Origin: an uncultured Bacilli bacterium
Lineage (GTDB): Bacteria > Bacillota_I > Bacilli_A > RF39 > UBA660
DNA length: 54,143 nucleotides
Assembly: GCA_947629935.1 (NCBI GenBank)
Contig: CANRFQ010000009.1
Location: 1-54,143, forward strand
Direction: 5' to 3'
This document shows positions 26,102 to 32,957 of this stretch, piece after piece; position 1 is the first letter of the stretch; the number at the start of each line of letters is the position of its first letter. The position numbers were made by a program, and so were the translations under genes. The notes under the pieces are model-generated. The model did no database searches. It worked only from the letters and a program-made list of their open reading frames with translations, and was not told the DNA's origin.

Positions 26102-27394
26102 TTATTTTTCAACTATCCAAGCATCTGCGATTGGTCTTGTTCTTTTAGCCCCAGTAGAATCATATGGGGTATTTATCCAACAAAACTTTTCACTACCATA
26201 ATCACTACATGGCGAGTCATATTCTTTTTGCGCCACTTTTTTAGGTAATACCATAACTGTAGAAGTCCCACCATCTAAATTAGCTGCATTTATCGCATGA
26301 TATCGTTCCATAATTTCCACTAAATCAACCATATCCGCACCTTTAGTTCGCGTCGGATTAGAACTAATAACAAGGAGCAATACTATACCATCTTCTCTTT
26401 GGCCAATGGCACTTCGAGCCGCATATCCCCAACCGCCATTACCACGAACAAAGGAAGATTTACCATTAACAATTAAGAAAGGTCCCCAAGAAACTGCGTC
26501 TCTGACCCCTTTATTTAAGGCTTGTTGAGCCGTTGTATTTTTAAGTAACACAAGGACATCATCATTAGTAAACCCAATGATACCGCCACCTTGATTATAA
26601 CTACTATAAGTATTATTAGTTACTATCTTACCATCAGAAATCGTAATGCTTGTTGGCATTCCTCCCGAACTGCTATAATTGGGATCGTAAAAACCACCGG
26701 CATTAATTCCTAATAATGCATCATGATCGGCTGCCATCTGGGTAACATATTGTCCACTTCTACCTAATTTAGAAGTAACAGCTAATTTTACTTTGGAAGG
26801 ATCATATATTGCTGCTAAATATCCTTTAACGCCATTAACATCTAATTCAATAATTTTATACGGCAAATCAATATCAACATCTAATATTTCTTTATCATAT
26901 TTATCTTTAAAAGTGGTCGCTCTTTTTTTGGTAACCATTGAAGCGTCTGTACTTTCACCACTTTCAATAACTTTATTATTATCCATTATTTTAGCTATTT
27001 GATCGTCATTATAAAACCATTTACAATAATATTGATGATTCATTGTTTGCATGGCCGTAGTGACTAACCATGTCCGAAACTTATCATATGGACCATATAA
27101 CAAGAAAACAAATGTCATACAGCCGCCAATATAAAGGACATATAAAGTTGTTAAAGTAATCTTCAACCATAATCTCAATTTCTTAGTGACTGCTTTGCGA
27201 TTTTGAAGATAGATTACGATACTCAAAATTAATCCCACTAAGAGCAAAGCATCAGAAACAAAGAGAATATAATGGGCTAAGCGTTTAATCAAATAATTGG
27301 AGTTAAAGCCAATTATAACTAAAACTGTTACGGCTGGAAATAAAATTAAACTAATTAATAAGCCGCGAAAGCCTCTTTTTTTACTTTTTTCCAT
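26102..27394 (-). CDS. Membrane-anchored phosphodiester glycosidase (NAGPA/DUF2233) protein
   Basis: A 430-residue protein: three to four N-terminal membrane helices (residues 10-115) followed by an extracytoplasmic NAGPA domain with ALLGINAGGFYDP, SGGMPTSITISDGKI, SAIGQREDGIVLLLV and the closing NLDGGTSTVMV. This domain hydrolyses GlcNAc-1-phosphodiesters and occurs in exopolysaccharide and teichoic-acid-linked proteins (family knowledge). A role in envelope glycopolymer turnover is inferred. The ATG at 27394 is chosen because AGAGGTG lies upstream; the in-frame GTG at 27403 overlaps it. Confidence 0.88.
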   Translation of the reverse strand: MEKSKKRGFRGLLISLILFPAVTVLVIIGFNSNYLIKRLAHYILFVSDALLLVGLILSIVIYLQNRKAVTKKLRLWLKITLTTLYVLYIGGCMTFVFLLYGPYDKFRTWLVTTAMQTMNHQYYCKWFYNDDQIAKIMDNNKVIESGESTDASMVTKKRATTFKDKYDKEILDVDIDLPYKIIELDVNGVKGYLAAIYDPSKVKLAVTSKLGRSGQYVTQMAADHDALLGINAGGFYDPNYSSSGGMPTSITISDGKIVTNNTYSSYNQGGGIIGFTNDDVLVLLKNTTAQQALNKGVRDAVSWGPFLIVNGKSSFVRGNGGWGYAARSAIGQREDGIVLLLVISSNPTRTKGADMVDLVEIMERYHAINAANLDGGTSTVMVLPKKVAQKEYDSPCSDYGSEKFCWINTPYDSTGAKRTRPIADAWIVEK

Positions 27395-27405
27395 ACTACA
27401 CACCT

Positions 27406-28488
27406 CTAATTATTCTCTTCTTTATTAGCAATTTTAGGAGTATCAAGATTGACACTACTAATAGAATCAAATCTTTTGGTAATTTTTTCTGTCGTTATAT
27501 GAATATCTTTAACATCCTTGGTCACTGTATCAATGCTTCTTGCTAATTTATCCCATCTCTGCTTATATTTATCAAACTCAATTCCTAGTTTATTTAACTC
27601 TTCATGAATTACTTTCGCATATTTATCTCGCTCCATATTTTTTAAAATCATTTGAATTATTGTCATTGTACTCATTAAAGTAGTTGGAGAAGTTATCCAC
27701 ACTTTTTTACTATAAGCATAATTTAATAAATCGGGATGATATGCATTAATTTCAGCAAATATGGCCTCGGCTGGCAAAAACATAATTGCTTCTTCGGTTG
27801 TTTGCCCTAATAAAATGTATTTTGAACTAATAGCGTCGATATGTTTTTTAACATCGCTTTTAAATAATTTCTCCGCTGTAGTTCGTTCTTCTTTAGAAAG
27901 AGTTCTGTCTGTCATTTTCTGGTAATTTTCTAAAGGAAACTTTGAATCTATGGCTATTGTTCCTAAAGGACTGGGAGCAAAAACTACAGCATCAGCAATA
28001 TACCCATTATTAAGCTTATACTGTACTTTATATATTCTGTCATTTTTTTCACCAAAAACACTACTTAAAATATAATTTAAATTGACTTCACCAAAAATAC
28101 CTCTAGTTTTTTTATCAGTTAAAACACTTTGTAAACTTATAATCTCTGTTGATAAACCATCAATTTTCTTTTGAGCTTCATCAATTTTCGAAATTCTTTC
28201 TAAAATATTGTTAAATGTTTTATTAGTCTTTTCAAAATTTTGGTCAATTCTTTCATTTACTTTTTCATTAATCATCAAAAGTTTATGTTCTATTTTTTCA
28301 TTTAATTTTTCAAAATCTTTGTGAATATAATCCGAAAAATCAAGTTTAAAATCGCCAATTTCTTTAACAATTCCGGTTTCCAACTTACCCATTTTGGCAA
28401 CCATTGAATTAGAACCACTCGATTTAATTATTAAAATGATTACTAAAATAATAAGAACAACTAAAAGACCTATTACTACGTACTCCAT
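27406..28488 (-). CDS. rmuC: DNA recombination protein RmuC
   Basis: A 360-residue protein with an N-terminal membrane segment (2-24), a long coiled coil (30-120) and the RmuC nuclease-like core: RGIFGEVNLNYIL, VFAPSPLGTIAIDSKFPLENY and MFLPAEAIFAEI. RmuC limits recombination at inverted repeats and is thought to be a structure-specific nuclease. The gene precedes the NAGPA gene by 11 bases and follows the DedA gene by 8, so the three genes form one operon. Confidence 0.93.
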   Translation of the reverse strand: MEYVVIGLLVVLIILVIILIIKSSGSNSMVAKMGKLETGIVKEIGDFKLDFSDYIHKDFEKLNEKIEHKLLMINEKVNERIDQNFEKTNKTFNNILERISKIDEAQKKIDGLSTEIISLQSVLTDKKTRGIFGEVNLNYILSSVFGEKNDRIYKVQYKLNNGYIADAVVFAPSPLGTIAIDSKFPLENYQKMTDRTLSKEERTTAEKLFKSDVKKHIDAISSKYILLGQTTEEAIMFLPAEAIFAEINAYHPDLLNYAYSKKVWITSPTTLMSTMTIIQMILKNMERDKYAKVIHEELNKLGIEFDKYKQRWDKLARSIDTVTKDVKDIHITTEKITKRFDSISSVNLDTPKIANKEENN

Positions 28489-28496
28489 AATTACCT

Positions 28497-29078
28497 CTAA
28501 TCTAATTTAAATTTGTGATTAATAATTTTACTTATTATATAAGCTATTAATAATAGTATACCTACCCTAACAAATATAATGGGATTTTTAAAACTTTCAA
28601 TTAAAGATACACCAATGTATCCCCAAAAGTATACTAAGAATATTTTACCAATAATTAAAGCAAAAAGATACCTTTTATAACTCATTTTTGTAAGTCCGGC
28701 GGCAATATTGACCAAAAAAGCCGGAGTAAAAGGGATTGCTAAAATTATTACTAACTGAGAAAAATTAATTTTTTCTAAACTTTTCATAATTTTATCTAAT
28801 TTTTTCTTTTGTTTTCTTTTTTTATCAAACCATTTTTTTATTTTTTTACGGAATAAAGTAAACGATAACATACAACCTATAATCGTAAATACCCAAGATA
28901 TAATGAAACCTAAAACATTTCCAAATGCCAAAAAGTTTAAAGTGATAAAGGCTGATAATGGCAAAAAAGGTAAAATGGATTCAAAACATATTAAAACACA
29001 GCCTAAAATAGGGCCATATACCCCTAGACTATCAAGTATTATGTCTATATAATTGTTTAAAGTATTAAATATATCCAT
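28497..29078 (-). CDS. DedA/VTT-domain membrane protein
   Basis: A 193-residue polytopic protein with the VTT (SNARE-associated) pattern: FESILPFLPLSAFITLN, a basic loop with many Lys residues (about 75-95), and the IPFTPAFLVNIAAGLTKMSYKRY motif containing the conserved Pro, Asn and Gly. Members flip or move polyprenyl phosphates or other lipids (family knowledge). It is the first gene of the dedA-rmuC-NAGPA operon. A minus-strand terminator directly upstream insulates it. Confidence 0.85.
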   Translation of the reverse strand: MDIFNTLNNYIDIILDSLGVYGPILGCVLICFESILPFLPLSAFITLNFLAFGNVLGFIISWVFTIIGCMLSFTLFRKKIKKWFDKKRKQKKKLDKIMKSLEKINFSQLVIILAIPFTPAFLVNIAAGLTKMSYKRYLFALIIGKIFLVYFWGYIGVSLIESFKNPIIFVRVGILLLIAYIISKIINHKFKLD

Positions 29079-29100
29079 TTTTCCTCACGATATTAGTATA

Positions 29101-29160
29101 TATAAATATTTAAAAAAAATCAAAAAATAAATCCTATCATAAGTCAATATGATAGGATTT
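29101..29160 (-). terminator. Strong terminator upstream of the DedA operon
   Basis: A perfect 13-bp stem (29129-29141 with 29148-29160, loop AGTCAA) followed on the minus strand by TTATTTTTTGATTTTTTT. It should stop transcription leaving the tRNA-Pro island. Confidence 0.75.
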
Positions 29161-29170
29161 CGGTATTTGG

Positions 29171-29197
29171 TGTCATATAAATAATATTTATATGACA
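29171..29197. repeat. Perfect 27-base AT-rich palindrome
   Basis: Thirteen-base arms TGTCATATAAATA and TATTTATATGACA around one base. No T run follows on either strand, so an operator or a cruciform-forming site is more likely than a terminator. Confidence 0.6.
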
Positions 29198-29268
29198 TTA
29201 ATATTATGGTCTTTATTATATTTTATATACCTATTTTTTAACAAAATAAATCTATCAAAAAATAGTTT

Positions 29269-29292
29269 TAATCTAAATGATCGAGAAGACAG
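29269..29292. repeat. Displaced 3' end of tRNA-Pro, possible attachment site
   Basis: TAATCTAAATG-A-TCGAGAAGACAG equals bases 31455-31478 except for one base. It repeats the last 15 bases of tRNA-Pro plus flank. A degenerate copy of the tRNA terminator (CTATC...ATAG) adjoins both copies. Confidence 0.55.
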
Positions 29293-29344
29293 TCAATCTC
29301 TAATATACCTCCTAATTAATATCAAAATATTTTTGTTTAAAATT

Positions 29345-30580
29345 TTAAAAACTTAAAAATTCTAGAATTATTAAATTTATTATTATTAATATTACCACAA
29401 TTATTTTTTTATATTTTGTATATTTTGGATATTTTTTAGTGTAATTAGAAATACTTGGACAGGCCATTAATCCATATATAATTAATAGTATGCCGAACAA
29501 AAAGCCTCCCAATTTAAAGTCATCTAAATAAGCAACAAAAACCAAAACACCAAATACAAGTAAAGGAATACTTAAAATCCATTTAAAAATTGTGCTAATT
29601 TTTATTTCCTTTTTTAATTTAGGTTTTTCTAAGTTTTTTATTTCTTTTTTTTCATTTGGCACATTTGCATTTATTCTTGTCTTGTCTTTAATATTCTTCC
29701 TGATCCTAAATGGAACTTTAGTATATTTAGAATCGTCAAAAGCTATCAAAGGTAGAAAAACATTTGGCAAAAAGATGTTTAACACACAAATACCATCATT
29801 TTTAGAAAAACATTTAGCCATTCGATAATGTAAAACATCTAAACTGAAGACATTTATAACAGGGATGTACATCGTTAGTGATAACCAGCCATTTCCTAAG
29901 AATTTTTTAAATAAATCATAATAGTTATAAAATGGCACCAAAATTATCCAACCTTTTTTTCCACACTTTTTTTCTATTTGCCAATAGCTAATTAAAATTA
30001 TACATATATAAATCAATAATATATAATATAAATTTTTTAAAGGACTTACATCAGGTATATAACGATAATGAAATTTTTGAAAAATATTCATCATTTCCTG
30101 TTTATTTTGTCTATCGGTAGAACCATATAAAATAGAATTTTTATACATTGTAAAAGATTTAAAATATTTTCCTGTGGAATTATATTCAACATATTTATTA
30201 AAGAAATTTATCGTATTTTTACTATTCAAATTTTCATTTTTATTTAATACTTCATTAGCAAAAGCACGAGCTACCTGCAATTTAGTATCTTCGTTATTAA
30301 AGGTCGTATAGCTTACTAAATAAGGACAACTAGTTTCATCAGTAATTAAATAAATATTAACTCCCTCATTTTTATTATCTACTTTTTTATCAATAACCTT
30401 ACAATTTCGTTTTTCTAATTCGCCTATAAATTCATTTTTTGTTAGTTCATGTGAGGCATACGGTTTAAATACATGGTACATTGACTCTATAAGAATAAAA
30501 ACCATTAGTGCATTAACCAGAATTACAAATAAAATAGCAAATATTTTTTTATTGTTAGTGGTAAATTCAAATTCTTTCAT
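29345..30580 (-). CDS. Membrane protein with DUF5684-like region
   Basis: A 411-residue protein: one N-terminal membrane helix (13-35), an extracellular domain (40-185) with two cysteines, then five or so helices. The segment KKCGKKGWIILVPFYNYYDLFKKF is the hallmark of DUF5684-type membrane domains. The final 130 residues hold a basic cytoplasmic loop and three helices. Function unknown. AGAGGTGTGTT precedes the ATG. It lies within the possible tRNA-Pro island, 47 bases from the small XRE gene, and may be under its control. Confidence 0.65.
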   Translation of the reverse strand: MKEFEFTTNNKKIFAILFVILVNALMVFILIESMYHVFKPYASHELTKNEFIGELEKRNCKVIDKKVDNKNEGVNIYLITDETSCPYLVSYTTFNNEDTKLQVARAFANEVLNKNENLNSKNTINFFNKYVEYNSTGKYFKSFTMYKNSILYGSTDRQNKQEMMNIFQKFHYRYIPDVSPLKNLYYILLIYICIILISYWQIEKKCGKKGWIILVPFYNYYDLFKKFLGNGWLSLTMYIPVINVFSLDVLHYRMAKCFSKNDGICVLNIFLPNVFLPLIAFDDSKYTKVPFRIRKNIKDKTRINANVPNEKKEIKNLEKPKLKKEIKISTIFKWILSIPLLVFGVLVFVAYLDDFKLGGFLFGILLIIYGLMACPSISNYTKKYPKYTKYKKIIVVILIIINLIILEFLSF

Positions 30581-30626
30581 AACACACCTCTTTTATAGCC
30601 ATTATATCATAGTCCTATTAATAACT

Positions 30627-30842
30627 TTAATTAACTTCATCATAAAATATCTCGTCTGGTGTTAAATTAAATATATTAGCAATCTTTTTAGCCATTGCAT
30701 AATATAGTCCTCTTTTTCCATTTTCAATTTGCCAATAATGCGTAGGACACAAATTCAACATCTCCCCCATATTTTTGCAAGTATAACCCCTTTTCTTGCG
30801 CAGTTCTCTTAGTTTTTTAAATTTTTTATTATTTGATTTCAT
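30627..30842 (-). CDS. XRE-family regulator, 71 residues
   Basis: A single Cro/CI-type helix-turn-helix domain (LRELRKKRGYTCKNMGEML..CPTHYWQIENGKRG..) with almost nothing else, as in phage Cro-like or plasmid regulators. AGAGGTAATTAGC precedes the ATG. It is divergent from the two-domain XRE gene at 30966 with 123 bases between, the arrangement of a regulatory switch. Confidence 0.85.
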   Translation of the reverse strand: MKSNNKKFKKLRELRKKRGYTCKNMGEMLNLCPTHYWQIENGKRGLYYAMAKKIANIFNLTPDEIFYDEVN

Positions 30843-30965
30843 GCTAATTACCTCTTATACCAAATATTTTAATTTTCTTAAAAATTATATCACATTTTTA
30901 GTAATAGACCCACACTTTTGCTAATAATTATTTGCATAATGTGAAAATTATTAATGGTGAGATTT

Positions 30966-31415
30966 ATGTTAAATAATAATTTAAAATATTGTAGAGAAGA
31001 ATTAGAAATGACTCAAACAGAATTAGGCTATGTATTTGGTGTCAGTAAAAACACAGTTTCCGGCTGGGAAAATGCCCATGATACTATGCCTTTTAATAAA
31101 TTAGTAAAGTTTTGTAATTTATATAATTACTCATTAGATTTCGTCTGTGGTTTTACAAGAAAAAATATTACATACAAAATTCCAATAAAAGCCGATAAAA
31201 AGCAAATCGGTAAAAAATTGAAAGAGTTAAGAGGCAAGTTAAATTTATCTCAACAAGCTTTAGCTAATGAGTGTAGTTTTTCTCAAGCAACATATAGTTC
31301 CTATGAAACAGGAAAATATTTAATAAACTCGATGACAATTTATACTATATGTAAAACGTATAATATTTCTATGGAATGGCTAACCGGAAGAAGTAATAAT
31401 ATTCATATAAGTTAA
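30966..31415 (+). CDS. Protein with two tandem XRE helix-turn-helix domains
   Basis: A 149-residue protein with two Cro/CI-type domains: residues 1-60 (LKYCREELEMTQTELGYVFGVSKNTVSGWENAHD-type) and 75-145 (LKELRGKLNLSQQALANECSFSQATYSSYE). Two fused HTH units in one short protein could bind paired half-sites. The ATG at 30966 is preferred, five bases after GGTGA; an in-frame ATG at 30954 lies before that site. It reads toward the tRNA-Pro terminator. Confidence 0.85.
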   Translation: MLNNNLKYCREELEMTQTELGYVFGVSKNTVSGWENAHDTMPFNKLVKFCNLYNYSLDFVCGFTRKNITYKIPIKADKKQIGKKLKELRGKLNLSQQALANECSFSQATYSSYETGKYLINSMTIYTICKTYNISMEWLTGRSNNIHIS

Positions 31416-31423
31416 TTTTTCTA

Positions 31424-31453
31424 AAAGAAAAAAACTATCAAAAAGATAGCTTT
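31424..31453. terminator. Terminator of the tRNA-Arg/tRNA-Pro unit, usable in both directions
   Basis: CTATC-AAAAA-GATAG flanked by AAA and CTTT; on the minus strand it is followed by T7. It also ends the XRE gene on the plus strand. Confidence 0.7.
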
Positions 31454-31463
31454 ATAATCTAAA

Positions 31464-31540
31464 TGGTCGAGAAGACAGGATTCGAACCTGCGACCCCTTG
31501 GTCCCAAACCAAGTGCACTACCAAACTGTGCTACTTCTCG
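31464..31540 (-). tRNA. tRNA-Pro (TGG)
   Basis: A full cloverleaf of 77 bases with encoded CCA; the anticodon loop is TTTGGGA with anticodon TGG. Its 3' end is duplicated at 29269-29292. Confidence 0.95.
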
Positions 31541-31545
31541 ATAAA

Positions 31546-31622
31546 TGGTGCGCCCTAAGGGAGTCGAACCCCTAACCTCTAGATCCGTAGTCTAGCGCTC
31601 TATCCAATTGAGCTAAGGGCGC
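31546..31622 (-). tRNA. tRNA-Arg (ACG)
   Basis: A full cloverleaf of 77 bases with encoded CCA and anticodon ACG. It is transcribed first, ahead of tRNA-Pro. Confidence 0.95.
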
Positions 31623-31661
31623 CTACCCTTAAGTGCACTTGGGTTTTCCAAATGCATATTT

Positions 31662-31690
31662 ATTATATAGTTATTTTTTTTAAAAATCAA
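31662..31690 (-). promoter_or_regulatory. Promoter of tRNA-Arg/tRNA-Pro
   Basis: Minus strand TTGATT (31685-31690), 17-base spacer, TATAAT (31662-31667). Confidence 0.75.
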
Positions 31691-31752
31691 CTATTTCTCT
31701 TTTATTTTATGCAAAAGTTTGTAAAAATTATCCAAAAATAAAAGGAGAATTA

Positions 31753-32310
31753 TTATTCTCCTACATTATGTTCTTTTAACCAACTAATAAGTTCATCATA
31801 ATCCAATTCACCAATTTTACCATCAACCATTTTTCCATCTTGATAAAGGAATACAGCTGGAGTATAACCGTAGAATGAACCATAAGTATCTGTAACTTCT
31901 TCTCCATTTTGCGTCATAGTATATTGCATATCCAATTTACTAGTAAACTCTTCGAATTCATCACTATCACTATCTACCTTTTCAATATCTAGGTAAACAG
32001 TCTTGTAACCTAATTCTTTTTGAGCTTTTTGTAGTGATGGTAAGAATGATACACAGTGCGGACAAGTTGATCTACCCATATAAACTACTTGGATATCTTC
32101 ACGCTTAAATACATCATTTAACATAGTATCTAAATCAACACTTTCCATCATACTTACATCATACTCAGTAGAACTTTCTGTTGTTGTATCATTACTTGAT
32201 GAACTAATATTTCCTTTACATATTAGGACTATTGTATTTAAACATAATAATCCAATAATAATATATAAACATACTAATATTTTGCTTTGAATAGCTTTTG
32301 ATTCTTTCAT
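31753..32310 (-). CDS. Membrane-anchored thioredoxin-like protein
   Basis: A 185-residue protein with an N-terminal membrane anchor (10-31), a Ser/Thr linker, and a thioredoxin fold with the active site C83-P-H-C86 and a cis-proline at YTPAVFLY. CPHC sites are typical of DsbA-like oxidases and of bacteriocin-accessory thioredoxins. It probably acts on disulfides outside the membrane, which fits the paired cysteines in the WRI-domain surface proteins (inference). AGGAGG precedes the ATG. It lies between two tRNA units. Confidence 0.85.
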   Translation of the reverse strand: MKESKAIQSKILVCLYIIIGLLCLNTIVLICKGNISSSSNDTTTESSTEYDVSMMESVDLDTMLNDVFKREDIQVVYMGRSTCPHCVSFLPSLQKAQKELGYKTVYLDIEKVDSDSDEFEEFTSKLDMQYTMTQNGEEVTDTYGSFYGYTPAVFLYQDGKMVDGKIGELDYDELISWLKEHNVGE

Positions 32311-32376
32311 TTTTTACCTCCTTTTTACATTATAAAACCGATAATTTAAAAAGACAAGTGAAATAATTATCACAAA

Positions 32377-32398
32377 GAAAAAAGTTCCCTAAGGAACT
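32377..32398 (-). terminator. Terminator of the five-tRNA array
   Basis: Minus strand AGTTCC-TTAG-GGAACT followed by T6. Confidence 0.8.
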
Positions 32399-32411
32399 AA
32401 CTAATCATAAA

Positions 32412-32487
32412 TGGTGTCCTGTATGCGACTTGAACGCATGACCCTTTGATTAAAAGTCAAATGCTCTACCAACTGAGCTAACAGGAC
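32412..32487 (-). tRNA. tRNA-Lys (TTT)
   Basis: 76-base cloverleaf with encoded CCA; anticodon loop CTTTTAA. Confidence 0.95.
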
Positions 32488-32494
32488 ATTAAGA

Positions 32495-32570
32495 TGGCTG
32501 CCTCGGCAAGGTTCGAACTTGCGGAATGTCAGAGTCAAAGTCTGATGCCTTACCACTTGGCTACGAGGCA
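32495..32570 (-). tRNA. tRNA-Gln (TTG)
   Basis: 76-base cloverleaf with encoded CCA; anticodon loop CTTTGAC. Confidence 0.95.
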
Positions 32571-32576
32571 ATCACG

Positions 32577-32660
32577 TGGTGGAGGGACATGGATTTGAAC
32601 CATGGAACCCGAAGGAACAGATTTACAGTCTGCCGCGTTTGACCACTTCGCTATCCCTCC
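32577..32660 (-). tRNA. tRNA-Tyr (GTA)
   Basis: 84-base class II tRNA with a long variable arm and encoded CCA; anticodon GTA in CTGTAAA. Confidence 0.95.
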
Positions 32661-32677
32661 ATAGCAATTTTTAAAAA

Positions 32678-32753
32678 TGGTGCCGACAGAGGGAATCGAA
32701 CCCCCAACCTACTGATTACAAGTCAGTTGCGCTACCAATTACGCTATGTCGGC
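32678..32753 (-). tRNA. tRNA-Thr (TGT)
   Basis: 76-base cloverleaf with encoded CCA; anticodon loop CTTGTAA. Confidence 0.95.
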
Positions 32754-32759
32754 AAAAAA

Positions 32760-32836
32760 TGGTGGGCGATATAGGACTCGAACCTATGACCCCCTGCTTG
32801 TAAGGCAGGTGCTCTAACCAACTGAGCTAATCGCCC
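32760..32836 (-). tRNA. tRNA-Val (TAC)
   Basis: 77-base cloverleaf with encoded CCA; anticodon loop CTTACAA. It is the first gene of the array. Confidence 0.95.
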
Positions 32837-32857
32837 AACTTGCTTTGGACGTTATTA

Positions 32858-32886
32858 AATATATCATTTAATTTAGGGTAAGTCAA
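32858..32886 (-). promoter_or_regulatory. Promoter of the five-tRNA array
   Basis: Minus strand TTGACT (32881-32886), 17-base spacer, TATATT (32858-32863). Confidence 0.75.
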
Positions 32887-32918
32887 GGAATTATTAAGCT
32901 TTTTTATATTTTTTTGTA

Positions 32919-32947
32919 AAAAAGAAAGCCCTTTTTATCTGGGCTTT
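32919..32947 (-). terminator. Terminator of the SNF2 gene
   Basis: Minus strand AAAGCCC, nine-base loop, GGGCTTT, then CTTTTTT. Confidence 0.75.
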
Positions 32948-32957
32948 ATTCATTTTC

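Larger units (their letters stand above)
29293..31463. mobile_element. Putative small island or remnant inserted at tRNA-Pro
   Basis: The 2.2 kb between the displaced tRNA 3' end and the intact tRNA-Pro holds a DUF5684-like membrane protein and two divergently arranged XRE regulators, the usual make-up of a lysogeny or immunity switch. The layout (intact tRNA at one end, 3' copy at the other) is that of site-specific integration. No integrase is present, so this would be a degraded or satellite element. An old tRNA-Pro duplication that decayed is the alternative. Confidence 0.4.

Noticed and set aside
31464-32836. CRISPR-like array
   Set aside because: The regularly spaced structured units are tRNA genes; no repeat-spacer pattern exists in the window.
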